A stretch of DNA of 64,000 nucleotides from Ehrlichia sp052043515 (GCA_052043515.1 JBQEQX010000001.1:372001-436000); one strand, 5' to 3'. Counted from the first letter of the stretch, positions 33,570 through 45,636 are shown. Notes: generated by a model from the letters alone, not told the origin. A program made the numbers and translations.

Positions 33570-34165
33570 TACCTAGATACCTAGATATAATCGCGCAAAC
33601 AACGTAATTCTGGCAGCGTAAAGTTTTGCAAAAGATACCAGGAATAAGTCCTCATGTATTCTTGTACTAAGAGTGATATTTTTTTAAGTATTTACTTATA
33701 GCTTTTTTATTACCAAAAATATGAACTATCCAAATCTCTATATAAACACATCGTTACGTATCTAACCTTTCGTATTCTCCGACATAATTTATTATCTGGT
33801 TTTATAATTATAGTAATTTATGTAAAACTCCATACATAGCTAACCACACACTAAACCTACTGTTTTTATCATATCATAATTTCTTCAGTATAAAGAACCA
33901 ATTGTCATCGTATTTTTTACAACTACCAAAGCTATCTCTATTAAGTAACGAAATTTGCTTTCTCACTCTAACTAAAGGACGATCTGTTAAGATTAAAAAT
34001 CACGTACTCACTAACTCTTTTAACCAGACAACACTCTAGGAGAACAACAAAACCACTTACGCTTGAATTTTCAAACTACATAAAACTATTTCAACAAATT
34101 TATCATATCTATTCCATAGACCGATAGATTCGGAGAGAATAACTATTTTAGTTTTCTTGTATTTA
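33570..34165. other. Gene-free stretch
   Basis: 596 bases between convergent genes. Nothing recognisable in any frame, and no clear terminator for either side. Confidence 0.45.
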
Positions 34166-35545
34166 CTAACTATTCATCATATCAAAAAACTCATTATTAT
34201 CTTTTGTGATCGACAACTTATCTCTTAAAAATTCCATTGCCTCAACAGCACCCATAGATGACAGTAACCTTCTCAACAGCCACACTTTCTTTAAACATAC
34301 ATTATCTATCAGCATATCTTCCTTTCTTGTACCAGATTTCGAAATATCTATTGCAGGATAGACTCTCTTATCTGATATCTTTCTGTCTAATATTATCTCG
34401 CTATTTCCTGTACCTTTAAATTCCTCAAATATTACTTCATCCATTTTTGAACCAGTCTCAATTAGTGCTGTAGCTATTATCGTCAATGATCCTCCATTCT
34501 CTATATTTCTTGCTGCTCCAAAAAATCTTTTAGGCCTTTGTAAAGCATTAGAATCTACACCACCAGTTAACACTTTTCCTGATGATGGTATTACTGAATT
34601 ATACGCTCTTGCTAACCTTGTAATTGAATCAAGTAGTATTACAACATTCTTTTTTACGCTCTACCATCCTCTTTGCTTTCTCAATTACAATCTCTGCAAG
34701 CTGTACATGCCTATATCCTGGTTCATCAAACGTAGAACTTACTACTTCTCCCTTTACCGATCTACACATGTCCGTCACTTCTTCTGGCCTTTCACCTATT
34801 AATAAAACTATTAATTCTATGTCCGGATGATTCACAGAAATTGAATGCGCTATTTGTTGCAGTATTATTGTTTTCCCAGCCCTAGGAGGAGCAACTATAA
34901 GCGCCCTTTGCCCCTTCCCCTAACGGAGCAACTATGTCTATCACCCTCATGCTTATATCTTTTTTTACTTAGACTGATTGGATCATTACACTCTAACAAT
35001 ATCCTCTCTTCCGGATATAACGGTATTAAATCATCAAAGTGCACATACCTTTGCAGCTTCCCCATATCTGTAAAGTTTATGCTGTGTGCTTTCACCAAAG
35101 TAAAATATCTTTCTTTTTCACTCGGAGCTCTTATTTCTCCACTTACTATATCACCTGTCCTTAAATTAAATTTCTTTATTTGACCTGCAGAAATATATAC
35201 ATCATCACTACTTGCAGCATAATTTGCTTCAGGAGATCTTAAGAAACCAAATCCATCGGATAGTATTTCTACTACCCCTCCTCCTAGTGCCGCTCCACCA
35301 TCATTTACAACCTTTTTCATCAAGTGAAAGATTATTTCTTGTTTCAGCATTCTGCCATTGCTTACCACACCCAGATCTTCTGCTATTTTTAGTAGATCTT
35401 CTATGCTCCTCTTCTTTAATTCACTTAAATCCAATATTCTCACTTCTTCTTTTGGAACTGCTATCTCTATTTGTTCTTCTCGTGATTCTGATCTTACTTC
35501 CTGTCCCTCTTCTCTTTCTAATAGAATATTTTCTGACTCTGACAT
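34166..35545 (-). CDS. rho: Transcription termination factor Rho (three frameshifts)
   Basis: 458 residues after repair. The N-terminal part has the Rho-N helix region (RILDLSELKKRSIEDLLKIA) and the RNA-binding cold-shock domain (VEILSDGFGFLRSPEANY). After the breaks come the Walker A APPRAGKT, GERPEEVTDM, Walker B VVILLDSITR and the Q-loop region TGGVDSNALQRPKRFFGAARN. Corrections: plus-strand T run 34960-34966 (7 to 6), C run 34917-34920 (4 to 3) and T run 34650-34655 (6 to 5). Unrepaired, no piece contains both RNA binding and ATPase. Rho is essential in many bacteria, so a true triple null is unlikely. Confidence 0.93.
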
Positions 35546-36320
35546 AATAAAAACTCTCTTTACCCTAAAAATAAGCTAGACTATGAATGCCCAAGTACTT
35601 ATATAACACTTACGACGAATGAGGAAACCCTCCATGTTATAAACATACTTGAAACAGATTGATTAGTAACGGTAAATTTTCTACTCCAAGTATTTACATA
35701 GTAAACCTTGTGTATGCAGCAATACGTGTGCCACGCTAGCACATTTTTTTTACTTTGACAATACATAAATTACTTACAACCGTAACAACACATACCATTA
35801 ATTAACTGACCTAACATAATTATCAATAACACACCAACAAAATAGCACAAAACCATCCCAACAGTGCAGGCCTAACACCGCTACGAACAAATCATTCTAA
35901 GATTAACACACATACCGACAACATATACGAGCAGGGTACAGTAAGCAAAATATATCACCAATAATATCACATACAATACTTAAGACAAATAAAAAAACAT
36001 TTAACCCTACTATCCAGAAATAACAAAATTACTTTTTACTAAAACGATGTATATTATGTATATATACATTTTATTATTATTAATGTAATTGTTACTTCCA
36101 TCCAGTTTATATATACAAAAAACTTATGTTCCACCAATAATAAACTAATAACTTTATACAATTAGCCCTTGGATTTTTACCAATGTGAACATTAAACAAT
36201 CTGTACAAAATTTTGCTCTAGTATTTTAACAATTTACATTTATTTTCTAAGTGATATAGATAAAGCTATGTGTAAAAGAACTTTCGTAATCAGTGTCATA
36301 TTTAGTAGGAGTCAAAAATA
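35546..36320. other. Gene-free stretch
   Basis: 775 bases between divergent rho and hslV. Very A+T-rich. Both promoters should be here, but none matches the consensus well. AGGAG at 36307-36311 is the hslV ribosome site. Confidence 0.5.
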
Positions 36321-36891
36321 ATGGAACACAAAGATAACAATAAAATGTATGGAACCACTATTTTATGCATTCGCAGGAATAACAATGTAATAATTGCAGG
36401 AGATGGGCAAGTATCTTTAGGACATACTGTGATAAAAAAATTCAGCAAAAAAAATAAAACGTTTGGCTAACGATACTGTAATTACAGGATTTGCAGGTGC
36501 AACAGCAGATGCATTTACCCTTTTTGAAAGATTAGAAAGTAAATTGGAAAAGCATCCTGGACAATTACTTCGCGCATGTGTAGAATTAGCAAAAGATTGG
36601 AGAATGGATAGGTGTTTACGTAGACTGGAAGCGATGATGATTGTGGCCGATAGATCCATCTCTCTGATAATATCGGGTAATGGTGATGTGCTGGAACCAG
36701 AAAATGGAATTGCAGCTATCGGTTCTGGGGGTAATTACGCTTTAGCAGCAGCAAAGGCCTTATGTGAATCTAACGATCAGTTTTCTCACAATATGACTTT
36801 AGAATACATAATTACCACTGCAATGAAAATAGCTTCTGAAATATGTATTTATACAAATAACAATATTATCATGGAAAAAATAGAGGATTAA
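36321..36891 (+). CDS. hslV: ATP-dependent protease subunit HslV (one frameshift)
   Basis: Proteasome-like peptidase that works with HslU. The start ATG 36321 has AGGAG 9 bases upstream. A short propeptide (MEHKDNNKMYG) precedes the Thr-Thr of the mature N-terminal nucleophile (TTILCIRR), then AGDGQVSLGHTVIK. The frame breaks at seven A (36434-36440). With six it reads VIKNSAKKIKRLANDTVITGFAGATADA, giving 189 residues, a normal length. An eight-A run 6 bases further on is in frame and needs no change. hslU starts one base after the stop. Confidence 0.94.
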
Positions 36892-36892
36892 A

Positions 36893-38368
36893 ATGTTTCT
36901 TACACCAAATAACAAACCAAAATTAAATGATGATTTACAAAACAATGAAACAAGTACAGCAAGTGGTGAGCAAGATAGTGGTTCCTATCATGAAAATATC
37001 AGTAGTAGCGCACCACTATATGATGATGATGTAAATTTATCTGATGATTTATATAGTACTCAAGAATTAACTCCTCAACAAATCACTCAAGAATTAGACA
37101 GATTTATTATAGGACAGGCAGACGCAAAACGCGCCGTAGCTATTGCGTTAAGAAATCGCTGGCGTCGTAATAGAGTACCTGAACCTTTAAGAGAAGAAAT
37201 TATTCCTAAAAACATTTTGATGATAGGACACACAGGTATAGGAAAAACAGAAATAGCACGTAGATTAGCAAAACTTGCGAAAGCACCTTTTATAAAAGTC
37301 GAGGCTACAAAATTTACTGAAATAGGTTATGTAGGTAGAGATGTGGATTCTATAATACGTGACTTAGTAGATGTAGCCATTAACCTTATAAAAGAAAAGT
37401 TCCGTAAAATTGTGGAAAAAAGAGCTAAAACCTTATCAGAAAATATGATACTTGATGCGCTTATTGGCCCTGACGCAAGCCAAGAAACAAAGACCATATT
37501 TCAAGAAAAGTTAAAGAATGGAGAATTTGAAAACTCTGAGATTTCTATCTCAATAAAAGAAAATAAGAGTGCAATCCCATCGATTGACATTCCTAATATC
37601 CCAGGAAGTCAAGTTGGAATTATGAATATCAACGAGATAGTACACAAAATGCTAGGCAATAATAAACAACTTAAAACTATAAAGGTTACAGTAAAAGAAG
37701 CGAGGGAATTATTGACTAATGAAGAAAGTGAAAAATTGATGGATGAAGATAAAATTATCAAAGAAGCCCTTCAGCTAGCAAGTAACGATGGAATTGTATT
37801 TTTAGATGAAATAGATAAAATCGCAGCCCGCACAGAAATCAGAGGAGAAGTTAATAGAGAAGGAGTACAAAGAGATCTTCTACCACTACTTGAAGGTACA
37901 AGTGTCACAACAAAATATGGTACTATTACGACCGATCATATTTTATTTATAGCATCTGGTGCATTTCATTTAGCTAAGCCTTCTGATCTACTACCTGAAC
38001 TACAAGGACGTCTTCCCATAAGAGTAGAACTAAAACCTCTCAGTAAAGATGACTTAGTCAGAATTTTAACTGAGCCAGAATCAAGTCTGCTAAAACAATA
38101 CTGCGCACTGATGAAAACAGAAAATATTACTATCGACTTTACTGACGAAGGAGTCTCGACTATAGCTGAAATAGCCTCTACAGTCAACAGAGAAGTCGAA
38201 AACATTGGAGCCCGTAGATTGCATACCATTTTGGAAAAATTGATGGAAGATATTAGCTATACTGCAACAGAGAATAGCGGTAAAACGTACATAATTGATA
38301 GCGAATACGTAAAGAAAAAACTCGAAGATATTTCAAAACAATTAGACCTATCAAAATTTATATTATAG
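36893..38368 (+). CDS. hslU: ATP-dependent protease ATPase subunit HslU
   Basis: 491 residues, AAA+ unfoldase that feeds substrates to HslV. The Walker A is GHTGIGKT at residues 112-119, Walker B is IVFLDEIDKIAAR, and the sensor and C-terminal block VNREVENIGARRLHTILEKLMED are intact. An acidic, Ser- and Asp-rich extension of about 57 residues precedes the point where E. coli HslU begins (TPQQITQELDRFIIGQ). AGAGG before ATG 36893 supports this start. It is coupled to hslV (one base apart) and to ubiE (four bases apart). Confidence 0.95.
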   Translation: MFLTPNNKPKLNDDLQNNETSTASGEQDSGSYHENISSSAPLYDDDVNLSDDLYSTQELTPQQITQELDRFIIGQADAKRAVAIALRNRWRRNRVPEPLREEIIPKNILMIGHTGIGKTEIARRLAKLAKAPFIKVEATKFTEIGYVGRDVDSIIRDLVDVAINLIKEKFRKIVEKRAKTLSENMILDALIGPDASQETKTIFQEKLKNGEFENSEISISIKENKSAIPSIDIPNIPGSQVGIMNINEIVHKMLGNNKQLKTIKVTVKEARELLTNEESEKLMDEDKIIKEALQLASNDGIVFLDEIDKIAARTEIRGEVNREGVQRDLLPLLEGTSVTTKYGTITTDHILFIASGAFHLAKPSDLLPELQGRLPIRVELKPLSKDDLVRILTEPESSLLKQYCALMKTENITIDFTDEGVSTIAEIASTVNREVENIGARRLHTILEKLMEDISYTATENSGKTYIIDSEYVKKKLEDISKQLDLSKFIL

Positions 38369-38372
38369 AGAT

Positions 38373-39065
38373 ATGCAGGAAAGATCAAAGTTTGTTAATC
38401 AAGTTTTTACTTCAGTAGCGTCTCGTTATGATTTAATGAACGACATGATGAGCTTTGGTCTTCATAGGCTATGGAAAGATAAAGTAATTAACAACATTAG
38501 TAAAGGTAAGTTACTTGATGTAGCATGTGGTACCGGAGACATAGCTATAAAAACCACAAAGAGTAACAGAAATGTAGATATAACAGTATGTGATATTAAC
38601 CATAAAATGTTAGATCAAGGAGTAAGTAATGCTATAAATGCAAATGTACTAAACTTAAAATGGGTATGTTGCAGTGCAGAGCAACTACCGTTCCCGGATA
38701 GTACATTTGATTATTACACAATCTCTTTCGGTATACGTAATGTTTCTCACAGAGAATGTGCATTACACGAAGCGTATAGAGTACTTAAATCAGGAGGTAA
38801 ATTTATATGTTTAGAATTCTCTCCATTAAAAGAAAGTCACTTACTACATAAAATATATCACTTTTACTCGTACAATATCATTCCTAATATAGGACAATTA
38901 GTAGCAAAAGACAGAGTTTCTTATCAATATCTGGTAGACAGTATAAACCAGTTTCCATATCAGGAAGACTTTGTGCAAGAAATAGAGAATTCCGGATTTT
39001 CTCAAATAAAATACGACAACATGTGTTTCGGCATAGTTACATTATACACTGCCTGGAAAATATAG
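38373..39065 (+). CDS. ubiE: Ubiquinone/menaquinone biosynthesis C-methyltransferase
   Basis: 230 residues. It starts with the UbiE pattern VNQVFTSVASRYDLMNDMMSFGLHRLWK. The SAM site is LLDVACGTGDIA, and the later blocks FDYYTISFGIRNVSHRE and LEFSPLKESHL are typical. It methylates the ring of the ubiquinone precursor; no menaquinone genes are visible here. It is the last gene of the hslV-hslU-ubiE operon. The start lies four bases after hslU. Confidence 0.95.
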   Translation: MQERSKFVNQVFTSVASRYDLMNDMMSFGLHRLWKDKVINNISKGKLLDVACGTGDIAIKTTKSNRNVDITVCDINHKMLDQGVSNAINANVLNLKWVCCSAEQLPFPDSTFDYYTISFGIRNVSHRECALHEAYRVLKSGGKFICLEFSPLKESHLLHKIYHFYSYNIIPNIGQLVAKDRVSYQYLVDSINQFPYQEDFVQEIENSGFSQIKYDNMCFGIVTLYTAWKI

Positions 39066-39256
39066 TTTTTCATATCCAAAACAGCAAATATAAAATCCAT
39101 GACTCCATGTATGACTGTTATAGCATATATAATTGGACAGATATAAAGAAATGTACAAACACACGCATCATATTCCTTAGATTTTTTTATATTTCAGATA
39201 ATTAAGACAATAACCTTGGTTAGTTTTTACAAGTTTTTCATAAATTAATATAAATT

Positions 39257-40777
39257 TTATATAATTTTTGCAAAAACAGGTTCAGGTTTTGGTAATACTA
39301 CATTCATATCTACAGGAACAGAAAATTTTCTAAAATTACGATTACATTCTGACAAAGCAATTTGATCTAATATCTTAGAAGACAATGCTGGCACTACAGG
39401 TTGTAACAATAACCCTATACATCTTATATATTCAAGTAACTTATACAATACTGCTTTCATAATTTCAGGGTTACTTTTGGATAATTTCCATGGAGCTCTT
39501 GTAGAAATATATTCATTCCCCATAGATGATAATTGTTCTATAACATGTACCATTTCATTAAGATCGTATCGTCCTACACAATTCCTAACTTTATCTAAAA
39601 TTTCTTGGTAATTCGGTAAAGATTCTTCATCACATAACAAATTACTATTTACTACTGGTATCATACCATTACATTCTTTATGTAATAGTGAAAGAGTTCT
39701 TTGTACAAAATTACCGATATTATTTGCCAAGTCATAATTTATACAATTAATAAGACTACTCCTTTTAAAATCTCCATCGTTGCCTATAGGCATTTCTTTG
39801 ATTAAAAAGTACCTTAGTTGATCTACACCAAACTCTTTTGTCAATTCAAAAGGGTTAATTACGTTACCTAATGACTTAGAAATTTTCTGTCCTTCATTAG
39901 TCCACCAACCATGAGCCAAAATTTTTTTAGGTAAAGGCAACTCGGCAGCCATTAAAATCGCTGGCCAATATACTGCATGGAATCTCAGTATATCTTTACC
40001 AACAACATGTAAAACAAAACTATTATTACCTGACCAATAATCCACATACATTTTGTTATTTACATCTGGAAACCCTAACACTGTCAAATAACTTGATAAA
40101 GCATCAACCCATACATAAATCACATGTTTATCATTATTTGGAACTTTTATTCCCCAAGAAACATTCTGTCGCGATACAGAAAGATCTTTTAATCCAGATT
40201 TAACAAATGATACAACCTCATTATACCTATGCTTAGGAACAACAAACTCGGGATGTTTTTCATAAAAATCCAATAACTTTTCTTGAAAATGGGATAATTT
40301 AAAGAAATAACTAGGCTCTTCTATCCACTCTACTTCAGCTCCTGTAGGAGCATTGCCATTAACTAATTCTTTTTCTTGATAAAACGTTTCATCTCTTACT
40401 GAATACCAACCAGAATAACTACCTAAATATATCGCTCCATTATCATATAAACGTTCCCATAAAGCTGTTACTGCCTTCTTATGTCTCACCTCTGTTGTAC
40501 GAATAAAGTCATCATAACTGTAGTTCATACTATTCGCTAAACACTTAAAAACCGTGCTAGTATTATCAGTAAAATTTGACAACGATATATTACTCTTTTC
40601 AGCTGCTTTTTCTATTTTTTGCCCATGCTCATCAGTACCAGTTACAAATTTTACATTATATCCATCAAGACGCGCAAACCTCGCAATGACATCGGATATC
40701 AAAGTTGTGTAAACATGCCCTACATGTGGAACATCGTTAACATAATAAATAGGGCTAGTAATGTATATGTTTTTCAT
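39257..40777 (-). CDS. metG: Methionyl-tRNA synthetase
   Basis: 506 residues, class I synthetase. The HIGH-like motif is HVGHVYTTL near residue 18-26, and the KMSKS motif is KISKSLGN in GQKISKSLGNVINPFEL. The catalytic-site segment VTGTDEHGQKIEKAA is present. There is no C-terminal dimerisation domain, which fits the short form found in Rickettsiales. The start ATG follows TTGGAGATACTG as ribosome site. It is transcribed towards ubiE and stands alone. Confidence 0.95.
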   Translation of the reverse strand: MKNIYITSPIYYVNDVPHVGHVYTTLISDVIARFARLDGYNVKFVTGTDEHGQKIEKAAEKSNISLSNFTDNTSTVFKCLANSMNYSYDDFIRTTEVRHKKAVTALWERLYDNGAIYLGSYSGWYSVRDETFYQEKELVNGNAPTGAEVEWIEEPSYFFKLSHFQEKLLDFYEKHPEFVVPKHRYNEVVSFVKSGLKDLSVSRQNVSWGIKVPNNDKHVIYVWVDALSSYLTVLGFPDVNNKMYVDYWSGNNSFVLHVVGKDILRFHAVYWPAILMAAELPLPKKILAHGWWTNEGQKISKSLGNVINPFELTKEFGVDQLRYFLIKEMPIGNDGDFKRSSLINCINYDLANNIGNFVQRTLSLLHKECNGMIPVVNSNLLCDEESLPNYQEILDKVRNCVGRYDLNEMVHVIEQLSSMGNEYISTRAPWKLSKSNPEIMKAVLYKLLEYIRCIGLLLQPVVPALSSKILDQIALSECNRNFRKFSVPVDMNVVLPKPEPVFAKII

Positions 40778-41310
40778 AAATCAGTATCTCCAAGTGCACT
40801 CATACCACCAACAATTTACCACATAACTTTAATTATATTAACTTAATATTTGAACATGTAACAAAATACAACTAACTAAACAGTAATATACAAGCATATT
40901 ATTTTTTTGAATTTAAGTTAATCATACATAAATACATATTTTTAATCATCATAGCACATTACTTTTCATAGAGAATTTACATATCAATACGTGACAAATG
41001 AATAAATTTTATAACCAAGCAGAAAAACCTAATCAACATAAACAAAAAAACATGCTTTATAAAGACTACTTACATAATAGGCCACACCCGAAAATAAGTC
41101 TTTCACAGATATAAAGACCCATGCATAGTTTCCTACAAACCAAACCTTCTTATTTCGCATATAACAAAAACCCGTTAATACAAGGAAAAAAACAACCCCA
41201 CACTATGAGGAAAGTGATCATATTACAAAAACTTAATTAAACCAATATACAACTTTGCAAACTATACAAAATCACTTATACTTATTAACCGTATATTCCT
41301 AGCATCACTA
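40778..41310. other. Gene-free stretch
   Basis: 533 bases between divergent metG and lysC. A+T-rich and closed in all frames. Confidence 0.5.
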
Positions 41311-42562
41311 ATGAAGAAGATTTTGGTAAAAAAATTTGGTGGAACTTCTTTACAAGATATAAATTGTATTAATAAAGTTACAGAAATAATTAAACAAGAC
41401 GTTAACGATAACTACAAAGTAGTCATTATAGTATCTGCTATGGGAAATTTTACTGATAATATAATTTCTCAAGTAAAACAAGTTTCTGATGTAAAATCTC
41501 AATCTGAATTATCTGAATACGATCTGATTATTTCTTCAGGAGAACAAATCTCATGCGGACTATTGTCCCTAGCTTTACAAAAAATAGGGATTAAGGCACG
41601 ATCGTGGTTAGGATGGCAATTACCAATATTTACAACTGATGATCATGCTAAAGCAAGGATTGTGGATATCAATATATCTTCACTGAAAGATTGGTTAATT
41701 GATAATGATGTTGCGATCATTGCAGGATTTCAAGGAATGCATAAAAATAACAGAGTAACCACTCTAGGTAGGGGTGGATCAGATACTTCAGCCGTTGCAA
41801 TTGCAGCAGCACTTGGGGTTGGTCTATGCCACATTTACACAGATGTAGATGGGATATATACAGCAGACCCGAATGTTATATCAAAAGCACGTAAATTAGA
41901 TTATATTACCTATGATGAAATGATAGAAATGTCTTCCCTCGGAGCCAAGGTATTACAAGTGCGCTCAGTGGAAATGGCGATGAAGTATAACATAAAATTA
42001 TGTATACTATCTACTTTTGCTCCTGGAGAAGGAACAATATTGTGCAAACGAGGAGAAATTAGCATGGAAAGTCAATTGATCACTGGCATCACATCCAATA
42101 ACAGAACAGCAAGTGTTACATTAAAAAGAGTAAAGGCGTTGTTTGGAATCACTACGGTATTTAATGCAATAGCAAGAAAAAATGTAAACGTTGATATGAT
42201 TATCCAAAATGTGAATGATGACAATGTCAACAATATCACTTTTACTATCTCAGAAGATGATCTACCAATAACAAAAAAATTACTCAAAGAAATAAAAGAA
42301 GAACTTATGTACGAGGATTTGATAATAAACCCTGACGTTGCAAAGGTGTCTATAATTGGAGTAGGTATGATTTCTCATTCTGGGATTGCATATAAAATGT
42401 TCGATACGTTAACATCTAACAATATAAAAAATACTAGCAGTTACTACCTCAGAAATAAAAATCAGTGTTTTAATATTAAGAAAAGATAGTAACCTTGCCA
42501 CAACATGTCTGCACTCTGCTTTTGCACTTGATTCAGAATCAAGCTTACATACAATAAGTTAG
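41311..42562 (+). CDS. lysC: Aspartokinase (one frameshift)
   Basis: Phosphorylates aspartate, the first step to lysine, diaminopimelate, threonine and methionine. The start is KKILVKKFGGTSLQD, the nucleotide site shows IISSGEQISCGLLSLAL and GRGGSDTSAVAIAAALG. Two C-terminal ACT domains follow. The frame breaks at six A (42426-42431). With five it reads NNIKILAVTTSEIKISVLILRKD to a stop at 42560-42562, giving 416 residues. The repaired tail completes the second ACT domain. Diaminopimelate/lysine synthesis is kept in Ehrlichia. Confidence 0.93.
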
Positions 42563-43292
42563 TAATTCAAGTGTTATCTCTATAGCGACAATAGGTTGCA
42601 CAACATATTTGTGGAACAGCGTTTTATGGAATGTTATTTTGTACGTAAGAACGAAGTTTAATATGATATATCCATAGAAAGCCTATTTGAGGACTATATA
42701 CAAAACGTGGCATTAAAATATCGCAGGCACTTTTTTTGTATAACCATGTTTTAGCTTCCACTACTAGTCTTTTAAGTGTTGATAATTCTACCAATACAAA
42801 ATACATTTTGTTTATTAACTATAGCTACATATGCACCAACACATATATGATCCATTTATAGATCTGCTTCAGAAAACTTTTCAAATTCAACCAGTACTGT
42901 TTTATGCTGTGATTACATAAATCTTGTAGAACAACGACAAAATCTCTTTGTTAATTATGACTTATATAAAATATCAAAGTTGATCATGATAAATTGATAA
43001 TAGTTTCAACCAATTCACATTTGGAAAAACTTTATTAGTCGTTTGCAAATATGATACGTAGTACAAACACTAAACACATATGGAACTCCCTCTAGCTTTG
43101 ATATCACGAGACGAGTTTAAAGTAAATGAACATATGTAAATCTATAATTATTTATCATTTTGCAAGTACTAAAGCTTTTAGTTATAATTAACTTCACATG
43201 GTTACAATAACTTAAGAAGTATTAATAAGATAAAGTTATTGCATTTCTGTAATCAAAATGATAAAAATTTGGCGATTATATAGTGTAGCATT
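42563..43292. other. Gene-free stretch
   Basis: 730 bases before coxB. A minus-strand frame of 60 codons (42624-42806) has no family likeness and no ribosome site. The coxB promoter must lie here but is not obvious. Confidence 0.45.
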
Positions 43293-44066
43293 ATGTTGAG
43301 ATTCATTGCATTCCTTTTTTGTATCCTTAATTCGTTTAGTGCAGCTGCAGCACCTGTCCCATGGCAGATAGGATTTCAGGCTCCTGCAACAGAAATAATG
43401 GAAGCAATTATAAGATCACATAATTCCGTGATGTTTGTCATGGCAACGGTAACTGTTGTTGTTTTTGCCGTGATGACATATGTAATTATACGATTCAGAA
43501 AAAAACCAGCAGAGGAAGTCGTATTTAATACCAAAAATTCCCATAATGCCATCCTAGAGATACTTTGGACAGTCATACCTTTAGTAATTGTAGGATTCTT
43601 AACTATAAGTAATGTTAAGCTGATCATGCATGAGCAGAAAATTCCTGAAGTGGAAATGACATTAAAGGCAATTGGTTATCAATGGTATTGGGGTTATGTA
43701 TATCCAGATTATGAAAATCTCGCTTTTGATAGCTACATGAAAGCAACAGATGATTTAGAGGGTCAAGATTTACGCTTACTTGAAGTAGATAACAGGGTAG
43801 TAGTACCTGTAAATACGAACATTCTATTACAAGTTACAAGTGCAGATGTAATACATAGTTGGGCAGTTCCAGCATTAGGAATAAAAATTGATGCAGTTCC
43901 AGGTAGACTAAATGAAGCATGGTTTAATGTAAAAATCCCAGGTGTATATTACGGTCAATGTTCAGAGCTTTGTGGAAGGCTACATGGGTTCATGCCAATA
44001 GTGATAGTTGCTGTCGAAAAAGAGCAATTTAATGAATGGATAAAAAACAAGACACTTGAATTATAG
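43293..44066 (+). CDS. coxB: Cytochrome c oxidase subunit II
   Basis: 257 residues. An N-terminal signal sequence (FIAFLFCILNSFSAAAAP) and two membrane helices (residues 50-110) anchor a periplasmic cupredoxin domain. The CuA ligands are in GQCSELCGRLHGFMP, with the upstream His in ADVIHSWAVPALG. The aromatic path YQWYWGY is intact. It heads the coxB-coxA-ctaB operon, with coxA nine bases downstream. Confidence 0.96.
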   Translation: MLRFIAFLFCILNSFSAAAAPVPWQIGFQAPATEIMEAIIRSHNSVMFVMATVTVVVFAVMTYVIIRFRKKPAEEVVFNTKNSHNAILEILWTVIPLVIVGFLTISNVKLIMHEQKIPEVEMTLKAIGYQWYWGYVYPDYENLAFDSYMKATDDLEGQDLRLLEVDNRVVVPVNTNILLQVTSADVIHSWAVPALGIKIDAVPGRLNEAWFNVKIPGVYYGQCSELCGRLHGFMPIVIVAVEKEQFNEWIKNKTLEL

Positions 44067-44074
44067 AGGTATAC

Positions 44075-45636
44075 ATGAATAGTGAACATACACCACGAGG
44101 TATTAAGCGTTGGCTATTTTCAACAAATCATAAGGATATAGGCACATTATATATAATTTTTTCGATTGTTGGCGGGATTGTAGGGGGGTTGTTGTCTCTT
44201 ATACTAAGATTACAACTGGCACATATTAATGTATTGAATGATAATTATCAATTGTATAATGTCATTGTTACAGGTCATGCATTGATCATGGTATTTTTTT
44301 ATGATTATGCCAGCCTTAACTGGAGGATTTGGTAACTGGTTTGTACCACTGCTTATAGGAGCCCCAGATATGGCATTTCCTCGCCTTAACAATGTTAGTT
44401 TTTGGTTGTTGGTTACTTCACTAATCTTGTTATGCACATCAGTATTTATAGGAGAAGGGTCCGGTACAGGATGGACATTATACCCACCGTTATCTTACAT
44501 AGGATCCCATCCAAGTGCCTCGGTGGATGTAGCAATATTTGCTATACATGTTGCTGGAGCATCATCAATTGTCGGAGCTATAAACTTTATTGTAACAATA
44601 CTCAACATGCGAGCTCAAGGCATGACATTATTAAAAATGCCACTGTTTGTCTGGACAGTACTACTAACGTCTTTTATGTTAGTAGTCACAATTCCAGTCT
44701 TGGGCGGTGCAGTGACGATGCTATTAACAGATAGAAACTTTGGTACGAGCTTTTTTGACCCTGCTGGTGGTGGAGACCCTTTGTTATTTCAGCATCTGTT
44801 CTGGTTCTTTGGACATCCGGAAGTGTATGTTATTATCTTCCCCGCCTTTGGCATAATAAGCCAAATTGTATCCACTTTCTCACATAAAGCAGTTTTTGGA
44901 TATTTAGGGATGGTATTAGCTTTAGTTGGCATCGCAACCGTAGGTGCTGTAGTATGGGCACATCATATGTTTACTGTAGGGTTAAACGCGGAGATAGTAA
45001 CATATTTTAGCGTAACAACCATGCTAATAGGTGTGTTAACAGGAGTTAAAGTATTCAGTTGGATTGCAACAATGTGGGGTGGACAAATAGAGTTTAAAAC
45101 TCCAATGTTGTTTTCTATTGGGTTTATTTTTGTTTTTGTAGTAGGTGGAGTTACTGGTATTATCATTTCGCATGGTGGTATTGATAAAGCATTACACGAT
45201 ACATACTATGTGGTTGGACATTTTCATTACGTAATGTCAATTGCTGCATTGTTTGCCGCTTTCGCCGCTTTCTATTATTGGATAGGCAAAATATCTGGTA
45301 AACAGTATAACGAATGTCTTGGAAAGGTACACTTTTGGTTAACTTTTATTGCAACTAATATTACCTTTTTTACCACAACACTTTTTAGGAATAGCTGGTA
45401 TGCCGAGACGTATTCCAGACTATCCAGATGCCTTTATACCATGGAATTACATATCGTCGGCAGGAGCTGTTCTATCATTTATATCAGCTTTATTTTTTAT
45501 ATATATAGTTATTTCAACATTAAGAAGTGATAAAAAATGCCCTGGTAATCCATGGGGAGGTGATACACTGGAATGGACAGTACCATCACCTGCCCCTTTT
45601 CATACCTTTAATGATGAAATACCTAAGGTTGATTGA
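44075..45636 (+). CDS. coxA: Cytochrome c oxidase subunit I (two frameshifts)
   Basis: 519 residues after repair, with 12 membrane helices. It reduces oxygen at the heme a3-CuB centre. The N-terminal KRWLFSTNHKDIGTLY, the WFFGHPEVY segment with CuB ligands, the HH pair in VWAHHMFTVG and HDTYYVVGHFHYVMS are all present. The breaks are at a seven-T run (44294-44300, to 6, giving VFFMIMPALTGGFGN) and a six-T run (45366-45371, to 5, giving ITFLPQHFLGIAGMPRR). A glycine-rich loop DPAGGGDPLLFQHLFW is conserved. Unrepaired, the enzyme would be lost, with no alternative oxidase in view. Confidence 0.95.

Noticed and set aside
42624..42806. 60-codon minus-strand frame after lysC
   Set aside because: No family likeness or ribosome site. 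One frame of this length in 730 bases is not unusual.
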